Source: Nocardioides sp. HDW12B
GTDB lineage: Bacteria > Actinomycetota > Actinomycetes > Propionibacteriales > Nocardioidaceae
Length of the DNA: 64,000 nucleotides
Reading direction: 5' to 3'
Assembly (NCBI RefSeq): GCF_011299595.1
Contig: NZ_CP049867.1
Location: forward strand, 3,410,001-3,474,000
The stretch's first letter is position 1, and each line of letters starts with the position of its first letter. Below, piece by piece: positions 19,161 to 29,468 of the stretch. Made by a program: the position numbers and the translations under genes. Below the pieces are notes generated by a model. The model worked only from the letters and a program-made list of their open reading frames with translations. It was not told where the DNA came from and did not search any database.

Positions 19161-19246
19161 GAGCCCATTGTCGCGTCCGTGGTCAACGGCTTTCACCCCG
19201 ACCGCTCCCCCGCGGACACGGCGCGCCGTGTGACAGGCTGGCGCCC

Positions 19247-20239
19247 ATGATCTCGGCCGCCCCGACCGTGTCCGCCCCGACGTCCGGCGAGGCGACGCGG
19301 CTCGTCCGCTCCCTGGCCGGGCCCGGGCTGCGACTGGCCCAGGCGGCCGCCGTGGGCGTCACGCTCGGCGCCACCGCAGCGGCGTACGGCTGGACCGAGG
19401 CGCGCTGGTTCGTGCAACGGACGGCGACGCTCCCGGTGCTGCCGCCCGGGACCCCGGACCTGAAGGTGCTGCACTTCAGCGACCTCCACCTGGCCCCGTA
19501 CCAGCACCGCAAGCGCGCGTGGATCGCCTCCCTCGCCTCCTGGGGCCCCGACCTGGTGGTCAACACCGGAGACAGCCTCGCGCACCGCGACGCCGTGGAC
19601 CCGCTCTTCGAGGCGTGGGGGTCGCTGCTCGACGTGCCCGGCGTCTTCGTGCTCGGCTCCAACGACTACTTCGAGCCCACCCTGCGCAACCCGGTCGCCT
19701 ACCTGCTCCCGGACAACGGCAAGCGCCACGTCAGCTCGCGGATCCTGCCCTGGCGGGCCATGACCGACGCCATGGAGGGCCGCGGCTGGGTGTCGCTGAC
19801 GAACCGCTGCGACACCCTGACCGTCCGGGGGGTGCGGATCGCGTTCGCCGGCCTCGACGACCCCCACCTCGGCTACGACGACCTCGCCGCGGTCGCCGGG
19901 CCCGCCGACCCGGACGCCGACCTCCGGCTCGGCGTCGCGCACGCGCCGTACCTGCGGGTGCTCGACCAGCTCGCCCGCGACGGGTACGACGCGATCCTCG
20001 CCGGTCACACCCACGGCGGCCAGCTGCGGGTGCCCGGCTTCGGGGCGCTGGTGACCAACTGCGACCTCGACCGGCAGCGGGCGCGGGGACTGCACCGGCA
20101 CCCGGCGGACTCCCGTCCGGGCGACCCCGGCAGCTCCTGGCTCCACGTCTCCGCGGGAGCCGGCACCTCGCCGTACGCCGTGGCCCGGATCGCCTGTCGC
20201 CCCGAGTCCACGCTGCTCACCCTGACCGCTCGCGGCTGA
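19247..20239 (+). CDS. Metallophosphoesterase
   Basis: A 330-aa calcineurin-like phosphoesterase, counterpart of Rv3683. Metal-binding blocks are HFSDLHL, NTGDS, GSNDYF (replacing GNHD/E) and GHTHGGQLRVP. One hydrophobic N-terminal stretch (LRLAQAAAVGVTLGATAAAYGW) may anchor it to the membrane. Relatives act on cyclic nucleotides or lipid-linked pyrophosphates such as UDP-diacylglucosamine. Placement after ponA2 fits a wall or lipid role, but the substrate is not determined. The ATG lies seven bases after CAGGCT. Confidence 0.9.
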   Translation: MISAAPTVSAPTSGEATRLVRSLAGPGLRLAQAAAVGVTLGATAAAYGWTEARWFVQRTATLPVLPPGTPDLKVLHFSDLHLAPYQHRKRAWIASLASWGPDLVVNTGDSLAHRDAVDPLFEAWGSLLDVPGVFVLGSNDYFEPTLRNPVAYLLPDNGKRHVSSRILPWRAMTDAMEGRGWVSLTNRCDTLTVRGVRIAFAGLDDPHLGYDDLAAVAGPADPDADLRLGVAHAPYLRVLDQLARDGYDAILAGHTHGGQLRVPGFGALVTNCDLDRQRARGLHRHPADSRPGDPGSSWLHVSAGAGTSPYAVARIACRPESTLLTLTARG

Positions 20240-20269
20240 CCCGATTTCGGTGCGACCGGGGGGCTCGGA

Positions 20270-20275
20270 TAGACT
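20270..20275 (+). promoter_or_regulatory. -10 box of tRNA-Pro
   Basis: TAGACT lies 13 bases upstream of the mature tRNA start, with TTCGGT (20246-20251) 18 bases before it as a weak -35. The same TAGACT hexamer serves the SRP RNA. Confidence 0.5.
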
Positions 20276-20288
20276 CCGACTCGCTCCA

Positions 20289-20362
20289 CGGGCTGTGGCG
20301 CAGCTTGGTAGCGCGCCTCGTTCGGGACGAGGAGGCCGCAGGTTCAAATCCTGTCAGCCCGA
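20289..20362 (+). tRNA. tRNA-Pro (anticodon CGG)
   Basis: A 74-nt cloverleaf. The acceptor arm CGGGCTG pairs with CAGCCCG, the anticodon stem CCTCG/CGAGG encloses TTCGGGA (anticodon CGG, reading CCG), and the T-loop is GGTTCAAATCC. The 3' CCA is not encoded (CCG follows the discriminator A). A hairpin terminator follows at 20388-20422. Confidence 0.96.
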
Positions 20363-20387
20363 CCGGAGATCTCCTTCCCGAGATCAT

Positions 20388-20422
20388 GAACCCCTGGGTC
20401 CGCGACCGCGGCCCAGGGGTTC
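20388..20422 (+). terminator. Rho-independent-type hairpin after tRNA-Pro
   Basis: An 11-bp perfect stem GAACCCCTGGG/CCCAGGGGTTC (20388-20398 with 20412-20422) encloses a 13-base loop and is followed by TGCTCGT. It lies just downstream of the tRNA. Confidence 0.8.
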
Positions 20423-20541
20423 TGCTCGTCCGGGTTGTCAGCCGGTGAGAAGGCACGCCCTGTTGGCGGTTGGTCCGCCCCCGCCCGGGTACCGCTCCCT
20501 CGGCGGGCGGTCACGCCAGACCACGACGAGAGGACCCCCAC

Positions 20542-21363
20542 GTGCCCACGATCGACTCCGGAGACGTCACCCTCAGCTACACCGACAGCGGCGGCGACGG
20601 CCGCCCGGTCGTGCTCATCCACGGCTGGCCCCTCAGCGGCGCCTCCTGGTCCGAGCAGGTGCCGGCCCTGACCGACGCCGGCTACCGCGTGCTGACCTAC
20701 GACCGCCGCGGCTTCGGGGAGTCCGACAAGCCCGAGGATGGCTACGACTACGACACGCTCGCCGGAGACACCCAGGCTCTGCTCGACGAGCTGGACCTGA
20801 GCGACGTCACGCTCGTCGGGTTCTCGATGGGCGGCGGCGAGATCGCCCGCTACGTCGGCGCCCACGGCGACGAGCGCCTGCGCTCGGTCGTGTTCGCCGG
20901 CGCGGTGCCTCCCTACCTGCTCAAGTCCGGCGACAACCCCGACGGCGGTCTCGAGGACGGCGACGTCGAGGAGATGAAGGACGGGGTGCGCGAGGACCGC
21001 TTCGGCTTCCTCGACGGCTTCACCCGCGACTTCTTCTCCGCCGACGGCGACCTCAAGGTCACCGAGGTGCAGCGCCAGGAGGCCCTGCAGCTGACGACGC
21101 CGGCGCGCGACGAGGCCGTGCTGGCCTGCATCGACGCCTTCGGCCGCACCGACTTCCGCAACGACCTGTCGCGCGTCTCGGTGCCCACGCTGGTCATCCA
21201 CGGCGACTCCGACGCCATCGTCCCCTTCGAGGTGTCCGGGCGCCGCACCGCCGAGGCGATCTCCGGCGCCACGACGGTCGTGGTCGAGGGCGGCCCGCAC
21301 GGCTTCAACGTCAGCCACGCGGGCGAGTTCAACCAGGCGTTGCTGGAGTTCCTCGAGAAGTGA
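20542..21363 (+). CDS. Alpha/beta hydrolase (cofactor-free haloperoxidase/esterase-like)
   Basis: A 273-aa alpha/beta-fold hydrolase resembling non-haem chloroperoxidases. The oxyanion motif is HGWPLSGASW, the nucleophile serine sits in VGFSMGGGE, the acid in HGDSDAIVP and the histidine in GGPHGFN. Such proteins are usually esterases or perhydrolases; true halogenation is a side reaction. The GTG at 20542 is chosen because GAGAGGA lies seven bases upstream; the longer frame covers the tRNA terminator region. It stands alone, with no operon partner. Confidence 0.9.
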   Translation: MPTIDSGDVTLSYTDSGGDGRPVVLIHGWPLSGASWSEQVPALTDAGYRVLTYDRRGFGESDKPEDGYDYDTLAGDTQALLDELDLSDVTLVGFSMGGGEIARYVGAHGDERLRSVVFAGAVPPYLLKSGDNPDGGLEDGDVEEMKDGVREDRFGFLDGFTRDFFSADGDLKVTEVQRQEALQLTTPARDEAVLACIDAFGRTDFRNDLSRVSVPTLVIHGDSDAIVPFEVSGRRTAEAISGATTVVVEGGPHGFNVSHAGEFNQALLEFLEK

Positions 21364-21465
21364 CACCGCAGGCGCTCACCCGGGGTGTGGGAGGCGTGAG
21401 GGTCCCGTCAGGGGCTGTGGCGAACCTTCCTGCCCCGGGTGCCCGTGCGTGGCAGACTGCGACCC

Positions 21466-22425
21466 ATGGCTGAGAAGGACTCCCCCGGGCCGTCGCTGGA
21501 GCTGCCCTCGCTCTTCGACCGCAAGAAGAAGCGACGCTCCGAGGTGACCGATGAGCCGGCACCCACGGAGGGATCGACCCCTCCGGCACCTCCGGCCGAG
21601 CCGGCAGCGGCGTCCCCGACGCCCGCACCGGCCCCGGCGACCGAGCCCGTCACGCCTGCCGAGCCCGCCGCGCGCACGGCGCCCGAGCCGTCGCCTGCCG
21701 AGCCGACGCGGCCCGTCGAGCCGACCCCCGCCGCGCGTACGACGCCCCCGTCACCGGCCGCTGAGCCGGCACCGACCTCCCGACCGGCGCAGCCCGCTCA
21801 GCGCACCGAGCCGGTCCAGCCGGTCGAGCCCGCCCAGCCCGCTCGGCCTGGCACGGCTGACGACACCCGCGCGATGCCGGCTGCGAGCGCCGGCGCGACC
21901 GGTGTCCGCGCCACCGACACCCGACCCGGCCCGGCGCCGGCTGCCGCGACCTCCCACCCCGACCCGCAGGTCGGGCCCGGTCCGGACGGGACCGACGCGT
22001 CCGAGGAGTCGACCGGGCGCCGCATGCCGGACCTCCCCGACCTCGGCGTGGCCGTGGCGGCCCTCGTCGTCGGCGCGGTCGTCGGCCTGCTCGGTGTCGT
22101 CCTGACGTTCCTGGGCCTCAAGGGCTGCGAGCTCGTCACCGGCACCGACTCGTGCGGTGGCCCGGGGCTGCTGGTGCTCGTGGCGATCCTGGTCGCGATG
22201 GTGCTCGGCGGGGCCGCGATGCTGCGGCTCTTCGGCGTCCCCGACGCCGGCAGCGTGAGCTTCCTGGGCGTCGGCATGCTCACCGTCGTCATCCTGGTGC
22301 TGCTGCTCGACGTGCTGCTGAGCGTGGTGATGATCGTGGTCATCCCGGTCCTGACCGCGGGCTGCTTCGCCCTTGCCCGCTGGGTCACCACCCAGCTCGG
22401 CGAGGACGTGATGGCCGACCGCTGA
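21466..22425 (+). CDS. Membrane protein with long Pro/Ala-rich disordered N-terminus
   Basis: A 319-aa protein with no family I recognise. Residues 1-25 are charged (DRKKKRRSEV). Residues 26-180 are Pro/Ala/Glu/Thr-rich and surely disordered. Three to four membrane helices follow (VAALVVGAVVGLLGVVLTF, GLLVLVAILVAMVLGGAAML, FLGVGMLTVVILVLLLDVLL and MIVVIPVLTAGCFAL). The Pro/Ala stretch is a cytoplasmic or surface spacer; topology is undetermined. The ATG at 21466 is preceded by CAGACT at seven bases. It is convergent with asd. Confidence 0.78.
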   Translation: MAEKDSPGPSLELPSLFDRKKKRRSEVTDEPAPTEGSTPPAPPAEPAAASPTPAPAPATEPVTPAEPAARTAPEPSPAEPTRPVEPTPAARTTPPSPAAEPAPTSRPAQPAQRTEPVQPVEPAQPARPGTADDTRAMPAASAGATGVRATDTRPGPAPAAATSHPDPQVGPGPDGTDASEESTGRRMPDLPDLGVAVAALVVGAVVGLLGVVLTFLGLKGCELVTGTDSCGGPGLLVLVAILVAMVLGGAAMLRLFGVPDAGSVSFLGVGMLTVVILVLLLDVLLSVVMIVVIPVLTAGCFALARWVTTQLGEDVMADR

Positions 22426-22443
22426 CGCGTCGCCCGACGCGTC
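22424..22443. terminator. Short inverted repeat between convergent genes
   Basis: GACGCGTC is repeated at 22424-22431 and 22436-22443. The hexamer ACGCGT is self-complementary, so the two copies can pair into an 8-bp stem with a 4-base loop. It overlaps the stop codon of the membrane protein. It is a weak terminator at best. Confidence 0.4.
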
Positions 22444-22449
22444 CGCGCC

Positions 22450-24831
<2,382 letters not shown>

Positions 24832-25461
24832 TCAGGGGGCAGGGTCGCCCGTGTCCAGCATCTGTGCAGCCAGGGCCACGTCGTCGCGCTCGCTCTCGAA
24901 GTCGCTGTCGAGACGGTCGTGGGCGATGACGGACTGGACCGCGCGCAGCACGGCGCTCGCCTCGGCACCCCAGCTGGCGACGTAGGAGAACTGCCACCAC
25001 CACAGTGCCTCCGCGACGCGACCGTCGCGGTAGTGGCGCAGGCCGTGGGCCAGCGCCGCGGCGATGGCGGTGAGGTCGTCTGAGATCAGGCTCTGCACGG
25101 TCTCCGGCGGGTCCGCGTAGGGGTCGAAGAGCTCGGTGTAGGCGTCCACGCCCTCGAGCAGCACGCCGAGGCGCAGCCGCAGGTCGTCGAGGTCGGGGTC
25201 CGGGCCGGGGTCGGGCTCGTACTCCTCCTGGGGGGAGAAGTCGCGCTGCACCCCGAGGCGGGCACCGGCCAGCAGCACCTGGCTGACGACGAGCAGCAGC
25301 AGGGACACCGCCTCGCTGTCGGGGGCGTCTCCGCGCGCGAGCGCCCGCAGCGCCACCAGGTAGGCGTCCACCTGGCCGGCGACGTCCCGGGCGAGCTCCT
25401 GGGTCTCGGGGTCGAGCGGCTCCTGGGCCTCTCGCGAGGCCACCATCGTGGTGTCACCCAT
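24832..25461 (-). CDS. DUF5063 domain protein
   Basis: A 209-aa acidic, all-helical protein of the DUF5063 family, which commonly sits next to recR in actinobacteria. Marks are AREVAG-like [32 protein letters not shown], the Pro/Asp-rich [16 protein letters not shown], and [19 protein letters not shown]. Function is unknown. The ATG at 25461 has AAGGAG eight bases upstream and overlaps the recR 3' end by eight bases, so it is co-translated with recR. Confidence 0.85.
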   Translation of the reverse strand: MGDTTMVASREAQEPLDPETQELARDVAGQVDAYLVALRALARGDAPDSEAVSLLLLVVSQVLLAGARLGVQRDFSPQEEYEPDPGPDPDLDDLRLRLGVLLEGVDAYTELFDPYADPPETVQSLISDDLTAIAAALAHGLRHYRDGRVAEALWWWQFSYVASWGAEASAVLRAVQSVIAHDRLDSDFESERDDVALAAQMLDTGDPAP

Positions 25462-26053
25462 GGACGGCTCTCCTTCCTTCGAACGCGCGGCCCAGAGTCA
25501 CCTCGTCGGCGTACTCCAGGTCTCCACCTACAGGCAGTCCACTCGCCAGACGCGTCACGCGCAAGCCCAGATCGCGCAGAAGTCGCGTGAGGTACGTCGC
25601 GGTCGCCTCCCCCTCGAGGTTGGGGTCGGTGGCCAGGATGACCTCGAGGACGGTGCCGTCGGCGAGCCGCGTCATCAGCTCGCGGGTGCGCAGCTGCTCG
25701 GGGCCGATGCCGTCCATCGGCGAGATCGCTCCCCCCAGGACGTGGTAGCGCCCCCGGAACTCGCGCGTGCGCTCGATGGCGACGACGTCCTTCGGCTCCT
25801 CGACCACGCACAGCAGGGTCGCGTCGCGCCGCGGGTCGCGGCAGATGCGGCAGGTCTCCTCCTCGGCGACGTTGCCGCACACGGCGCAGAAGCGGACCTT
25901 CTCCTTCACCTGCACGAGGATCTCGGCGAGCCGACGGACGTCGACCGGGTCGGCCTGGAGCAGGTGGAAGGCGATGCGCTGGGCGCTCTTCGGCCCGACG
26001 CCGGGCAGGCGACCCAGCTCGTCGATGAGGTCCTGGACGATGCCTTCGTACAT
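25454..26053 (-). CDS. recR: Recombination protein RecR
   Basis: A 199-aa RecR that works with RecF/RecO loading RecA at gaps. It has the helix-hairpin-helix [17 protein letters not shown], a four-cysteine zinc finger ([16 protein letters not shown]) and a Toprim domain from about residue 80 ([27 protein letters not shown]). Its ATG shares one base with the ybaB stop (TGATG). Order dnaX-ybaB-recR is the widespread arrangement. Confidence 0.97.
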   Translation of the reverse strand: MYEGIVQDLIDELGRLPGVGPKSAQRIAFHLLQADPVDVRRLAEILVQVKEKVRFCAVCGNVAEEETCRICRDPRRDATLLCVVEEPKDVVAIERTREFRGRYHVLGGAISPMDGIGPEQLRTRELMTRLADGTVLEVILATDPNLEGEATATYLTRLLRDLGLRVTRLASGLPVGGDLEYADEVTLGRAFEGRRAVHG

Positions 26054-26496
26054 CAGAAGCCGAGGGAGCGACTGCCCCCGGACCCTTCGGGGCCGCGGTC
26101 GGTCTCGCCCGGCACGGCGTCGCCGCCGAGCGCCCCGAGGCCGGGCAGACCGGCGCCGTCACCGCCGGTGAGGCCGCCCAGACCGCCGGCGAGGGGGCCG
26201 AAGGCCTCCGCGGCCGCGGCGTCGGCCTTCGACCGCGCGTCGCGGTAGGCCGCGATGATCAGGTCCTCGAGGTCCTCGGTGTCACCGGGGTCGAAGGAGT
26301 TCGCGCGGATCTTCACGCCGCGCATCTCGCCGGTCCCGTCGACGGTCACGGTGACGAGACCGTCGGCGACGGTGCCCTCGATCTCGGCCTCGGCGAGGCG
26401 CTCCTGCGCGGAGACCATCTGCTGCTGCATGGCCTGGGCCTGCTCGAGCAGGGCGTTCATGTCGAAGCCGCCTCCGAACGGGTTGGTCTCAGTCAT
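26053..26496 (-). CDS. ybaB: YbaB/EbfC nucleoid-associated protein
   Basis: A 147-aa DNA-binding protein, longer than the usual 100-110 aa because of a Gly/Pro-rich tail ([21 protein letters not shown]) after residue about 105. The core [29 protein letters not shown] and [18 protein letters not shown] are diagnostic. It lies between dnaX and recR, the standard context. It ends in a 1-base overlap with recR. Confidence 0.95.
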   Translation of the reverse strand: MTETNPFGGGFDMNALLEQAQAMQQQMVSAQERLAEAEIEGTVADGLVTVTVDGTGEMRGVKIRANSFDPGDTEDLEDLIIAAYRDARSKADAAAAEAFGPLAGGLGGLTGGDGAGLPGLGALGGDAVPGETDRGPEGSGGSRSLGF

Positions 26497-26596
26497 GGGT
26501 GCCTCTCCAGGGGGTGCGGTGGGTGCGGGTTCGCGTTCGGACGGGTGGGTGCGGCTGCTGGTTCCGGGCGCCGGGCGGGGGTGGCCGGGTCCCGGC

Positions 26597-29092
26597 TCAC
26601 CGGTGCGGGATCTCCTCGATCACCTGGGCGCCGAGCCGCTCGCTCAGCAAGGTGGCGGTGTCCTGGGCGCTCAGCGTGGGGTCGTCGCGGTCCGCCGCGG
26701 CGTCCTGGGTGGCGGGGTCGACCTTCGGCTCCGCCGCCGCCGCCTCGAAGTTCTCCGGCCGGGGGCGGCCGCGGCGCGGCGCGGGAGGGGGTGCCGAGGC
26801 AGTCGGGGGGGCGTCGTCGTCGGGCGGGGGCGGCTCGTCGTCGGACCAGGGCGGCTGGTCGCCGCTCGCGCCCGGCGCCCCACCGGGGGCGCGGGCGGGG
26901 TCGGGGGTCCACCCGGGACGGGTCGAGTCGGGGCGTCCCGAGCCACCGGGGCGTGCGCCGGGGCCTCCGCGGGCCTCGGACGTCGCTCCCTGGTCAGCGC
27001 CGGGGGCGAGGGCGTCCGGCGCGCCGGCTCCGGAGGGGGCACCCGCCCGAGCGCCGTCGGGCGCCGGGGCGGACCGGGTGTCGGCGCGCGCGTCCGGTGC
27101 GGCCACCGCCGACCTGCGGACCACGTCCGGCGCCCCGCCGGGCTGCGCGGCGGGGTCGTTGATCGCGTCGACGTGCCACTCCTGGCCGACGAGGTCGATG
27201 AGCACCTGCTGGACGAGCACGTCGCTGCCGCCCTTGACGAACGACTCCCGGGCGCCGGCGTTGTTGAAGCCGATCGTGAGGGTCCGGCCGTCCAGGCCGA
27301 TGACCTGGGCGTGCTGGCTGAGCTGGATCCAGGTGACCCGGCGCTTGGCCTTCACCGCCTCCACGACCTCCGGCCAGAGCCGGCGCATGTCGGTGAGCGT
27401 GAGCCCTCCGGCTCCCGCTGCGTCGGTGGCCGGGGGTGCGGGAGACGCCTGAGCGGCCCCCGCGCCGAAGGCGGACCCCATGCCCGCGGACGTCGGCAGC
27501 TGCTCGGCACCCGGGCGTGCGGGTGCCGGTGGCGCGGAGGCGCCCTGCGGGCCGTCCGGCGCGCCCGAGTCCTGGGGGGCCGAGTCCTGTGGGGCCGAGT
27601 CCTGTGGGGCCGAGCCCTGCGGAGCCGCCTCCTGCGGGGCTGCTCGCGGCGGCGCGGAGGGCGGGGTCGCCCGGCCGGCGGGCTGGTCCCCGGGAGGTGT
27701 CCTCCCGGGGAGGGGCGCCTCGGGCGGGTGGGCCTCGGAGGACGGTCCGGCGCCGTCGGCCGCCGGGGCCGGGGTCACCCGCGCGGGCGGGCCGACCTGC
27801 TGCGACGGCGGCTGGACCGGCGCCATCGTCGGGCCGGACGGCCGGGCAGCCGGGGCGGGCGGGCCGGACGGGGTCGCGGACGGCGACGGGTGGGCGGCCT
27901 CGGGACCCGTGGAGACCGCCCCGGTGATCGAGAGGCGCTTCTCCATCCGGTCGAGCCGGGCCGCGAGCCCCAGGGCTCCGTCGTCCACCCCGGGCAGCAG
28001 CAGCCGCGCGCAGAGCAGCTCGAGGAGCAGCCGCGGAGCGGTGGTGCTCTTCAGGTCGGCGAGACCGGCAGCGACGAGCTCGGCGTACCGCGCGAGGTCG
28101 TGGGAGCCGAACCGGGCGGCCTGGGCGACCAGGCGCTCGGCCTGGTCCTCCGGCACGTCGATGAGCCCGGAGGCGGAGGCGTCGGGGACGGCGGTGATGA
28201 TGACGAGGTCGCGGAAGCGCTGGAGCAGGTCCTCGGTGAAGCGGCGGGGGTCCTGACCGGCCTCGACCACCTTGTCGACGGCGGCGAACACCGAGCCGGC
28301 GTCCTGGCCGGCGAGGGCGTCGACGACCTCGTCGAGCAGGGTGTCGGGGGTGAAGCCCAGCAGGGCCGCGGTCAGCGCGTAGGTGACGCCGTCGTCGCTC
28401 GCGCCGCCGATGAGCTGGTCGAGCACCGACAGGGTGTCGCGCGCCGAGCCGCCGCCCGCCCGCACGACCAGCGGCAGCGCGGCCGGCTCGATGGTGACGC
28501 CCTCGCGCTCGCAGAGCTCGCTGAGGTACGCCGACAGCACCCGCGGCGGGATCAGCCGGAACGGGTAGTGGTGGGTGCGCGAGCGGACCGTGCCGATGAC
28601 CTTCTCGGGCTCGGTGGTGGCGAAGATGAAGCGGACGTGCTCCGGGGGCTCCTCCACGATCTTGAGCAGGGCGTTGAAGCCCTGCGTCGTGACCATGTGG
28701 GCCTCGTCGATGATGTAGATCTTGTAGCGGTCGCGCATCGGCTGGAAGGTTGCCTGCTCGCGCAGCTCGCGGGCGTCGTCCACACCGCCGTGGGAGGCCG
28801 CGTCGATCTCGATGACGTCGACCGACCCGGGTCCGCCGGTGGCGAGCTCGATGCAGGAGTCGCACCGGCCGCAGGGCTCGTCGGTCGGCCCCTCGGCGCA
28901 GTTCAGCGTGCGCGCGAGGATGCGCGCGCTGGTGGTCTTGCCGCACCCGCGCGGGCCGGAGAACAGGTAGGCGTGGTTGACCCGGTTGTGGCGCAGCGCC
29001 GCACGGAGGGGATCGGTCACGTGGTCCTGACCGATCACCTGCGCGAACGTGTCCGGCCGGTAGCGGCGGTAGAGCGCGAGGGGTTGGTCCAC
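26597..29092 (-). CDS. dnaX: DNA polymerase III subunits gamma and tau
   Basis: An 831-aa clamp-loader ATPase. P-loop FSGPRGCGKTTSARILA near residue 45, zinc finger CGRCDSC, IIDEAHMVTTQGFNALLKI, and a sensor 1 region (FIFATTEP). Residues about 395-590 are a Pro/Ala/Gln linker that includes five 5-residue repeats of the SAPQD type. The tau domain (about 595-680) follows, then another disordered Pro/Asp stretch and a conserved tail ending SERLGAQVIEEIPHR. No obvious slippery heptamer for programmed frameshifting was noticed. The GTG start at 29092 gives MDQPLALYRRYRP, the canonical beginning. Confidence 0.96.
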   Translation of the reverse strand: MDQPLALYRRYRPDTFAQVIGQDHVTDPLRAALRHNRVNHAYLFSGPRGCGKTTSARILARTLNCAEGPTDEPCGRCDSCIELATGGPGSVDVIEIDAASHGGVDDARELREQATFQPMRDRYKIYIIDEAHMVTTQGFNALLKIVEEPPEHVRFIFATTEPEKVIGTVRSRTHHYPFRLIPPRVLSAYLSELCEREGVTIEPAALPLVVRAGGGSARDTLSVLDQLIGGASDDGVTYALTAALLGFTPDTLLDEVVDALAGQDAGSVFAAVDKVVEAGQDPRRFTEDLLQRFRDLVIITAVPDASASGLIDVPEDQAERLVAQAARFGSHDLARYAELVAAGLADLKSTTAPRLLLELLCARLLLPGVDDGALGLAARLDRMEKRLSITGAVSTGPEAAHPSPSATPSGPPAPAARPSGPTMAPVQPPSQQVGPPARVTPAPAADGAGPSSEAHPPEAPLPGRTPPGDQPAGRATPPSAPPRAAPQEAAPQGSAPQDSAPQDSAPQDSGAPDGPQGASAPPAPARPGAEQLPTSAGMGSAFGAGAAQASPAPPATDAAGAGGLTLTDMRRLWPEVVEAVKAKRRVTWIQLSQHAQVIGLDGRTLTIGFNNAGARESFVKGGSDVLVQQVLIDLVGQEWHVDAINDPAAQPGGAPDVVRRSAVAAPDARADTRSAPAPDGARAGAPSGAGAPDALAPGADQGATSEARGGPGARPGGSGRPDSTRPGWTPDPARAPGGAPGASGDQPPWSDDEPPPPDDDAPPTASAPPPAPRRGRPRPENFEAAAAEPKVDPATQDAAADRDDPTLSAQDTATLLSERLGAQVIEEIPHR
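27567..27641 (-). repeat. 15-bp tandem repeat inside dnaX linker
   Basis: Five units of the type GAGTCCTGTGGGGCC (plus strand) encode repeated S-A-P-Q-D/E/G in the disordered linker. Units 2 and 3 are identical and units 1, 4 and 5 differ by a few bases, so copy number may vary between strains without changing frame. Confidence 0.85.
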
Positions 29093-29148
29093 GCCCCGAC
29101 CCTAGCCGCGCCCCCCGACATCTCGACAGGCCCGTCCGGGGCCCCGGC

Positions 29149-29240
29149 CCGGTTTCTCAAGGTATGCAGGAAACCTGGCACTCCCCATGCCGTCCGGAGC
29201 GTGGGGAGTGCCAGTTCGCCGGCATACCGTGGGAAACCGG
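29149..29240. repeat. Three-tier palindrome between SRP RNA and dnaX
   Basis: Three nested inverted repeats share one centre. The outer arms CCGGTTTC/GAAACCGG are 29149-29156 and 29233-29240. The middle arms GGTATGC/GCATACC are 29161-29167 and 29222-29228. The inner arms are 29175-29190 and 29199-29214 (16 bp with one wobble, 8-base loop). The whole 92-base unit would fold into one long interrupted hairpin on either strand. It lies downstream of the SRP RNA and upstream of dnaX, so it may act as terminator, leader or mobile repeat. Confidence 0.85.
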
Positions 29241-29257
29241 CACCCCGTCAGGGCATG

Positions 29258-29351
29258 AAAAGGCCCCCCGCGCACCCGGAAGAGCCCACCTGCCCTTGCT
29301 GCCTTCCGGCCCTGGGGGAGTTCAGTGAGGTACCGCCGCACGGGGGGTTGC
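29258..29351 (-). ncRNA. ffs: Signal recognition particle RNA (small, 4.5S type)
   Basis: The minus strand reads GGCAACCCCCCGTGCG at the 5' side. The conserved apical GGAAGGCAGCAAGGGCAG follows, then the return arm GTGCGCGGGGGGCC and TTTT. The ends pair through CCCCCCGTGCG with its complement. A promoter with TAGACT and TTGGTC lies just upstream. Linkage to dnaX is common in actinobacteria. It binds Ffh to target membrane proteins. Confidence 0.95.
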
Positions 29352-29356
29352 CCCGG

Positions 29357-29386
29357 AGTCTAGGTCAGGGCGAGGGCGCCGACCAA
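29357..29386 (-). promoter_or_regulatory. Promoter of the SRP RNA
   Basis: On the minus strand TTGGTC (29386-29381), an 18-base spacer, then TAGACT (29362-29357), with transcription predicted near 29350. The same -35 type (TTGGT-) recurs before pntAa and the sulfotransferase gene. Confidence 0.7.
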
Positions 29387-29468
29387 CGCGGGTGGCCGTG
29401 CGAGGATCGGGGCGATCGACGGACAGCGGCCGCGAGGAGGCCCGGATGGCGGACGTGACGGGCCGGGC

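Noticed and set aside
20289-20362. Integration site at tRNA-Pro
   Set aside because: No integrase and no direct repeat of the tRNA 3' end was seen downstream.
26255-29458. 1067-aa open frame on the plus strand across ybaB-dnaX
   Set aside because: Shadow of dnaX and ybaB; low-complexity Gly/Arg/Val composition and no recognisable domain.
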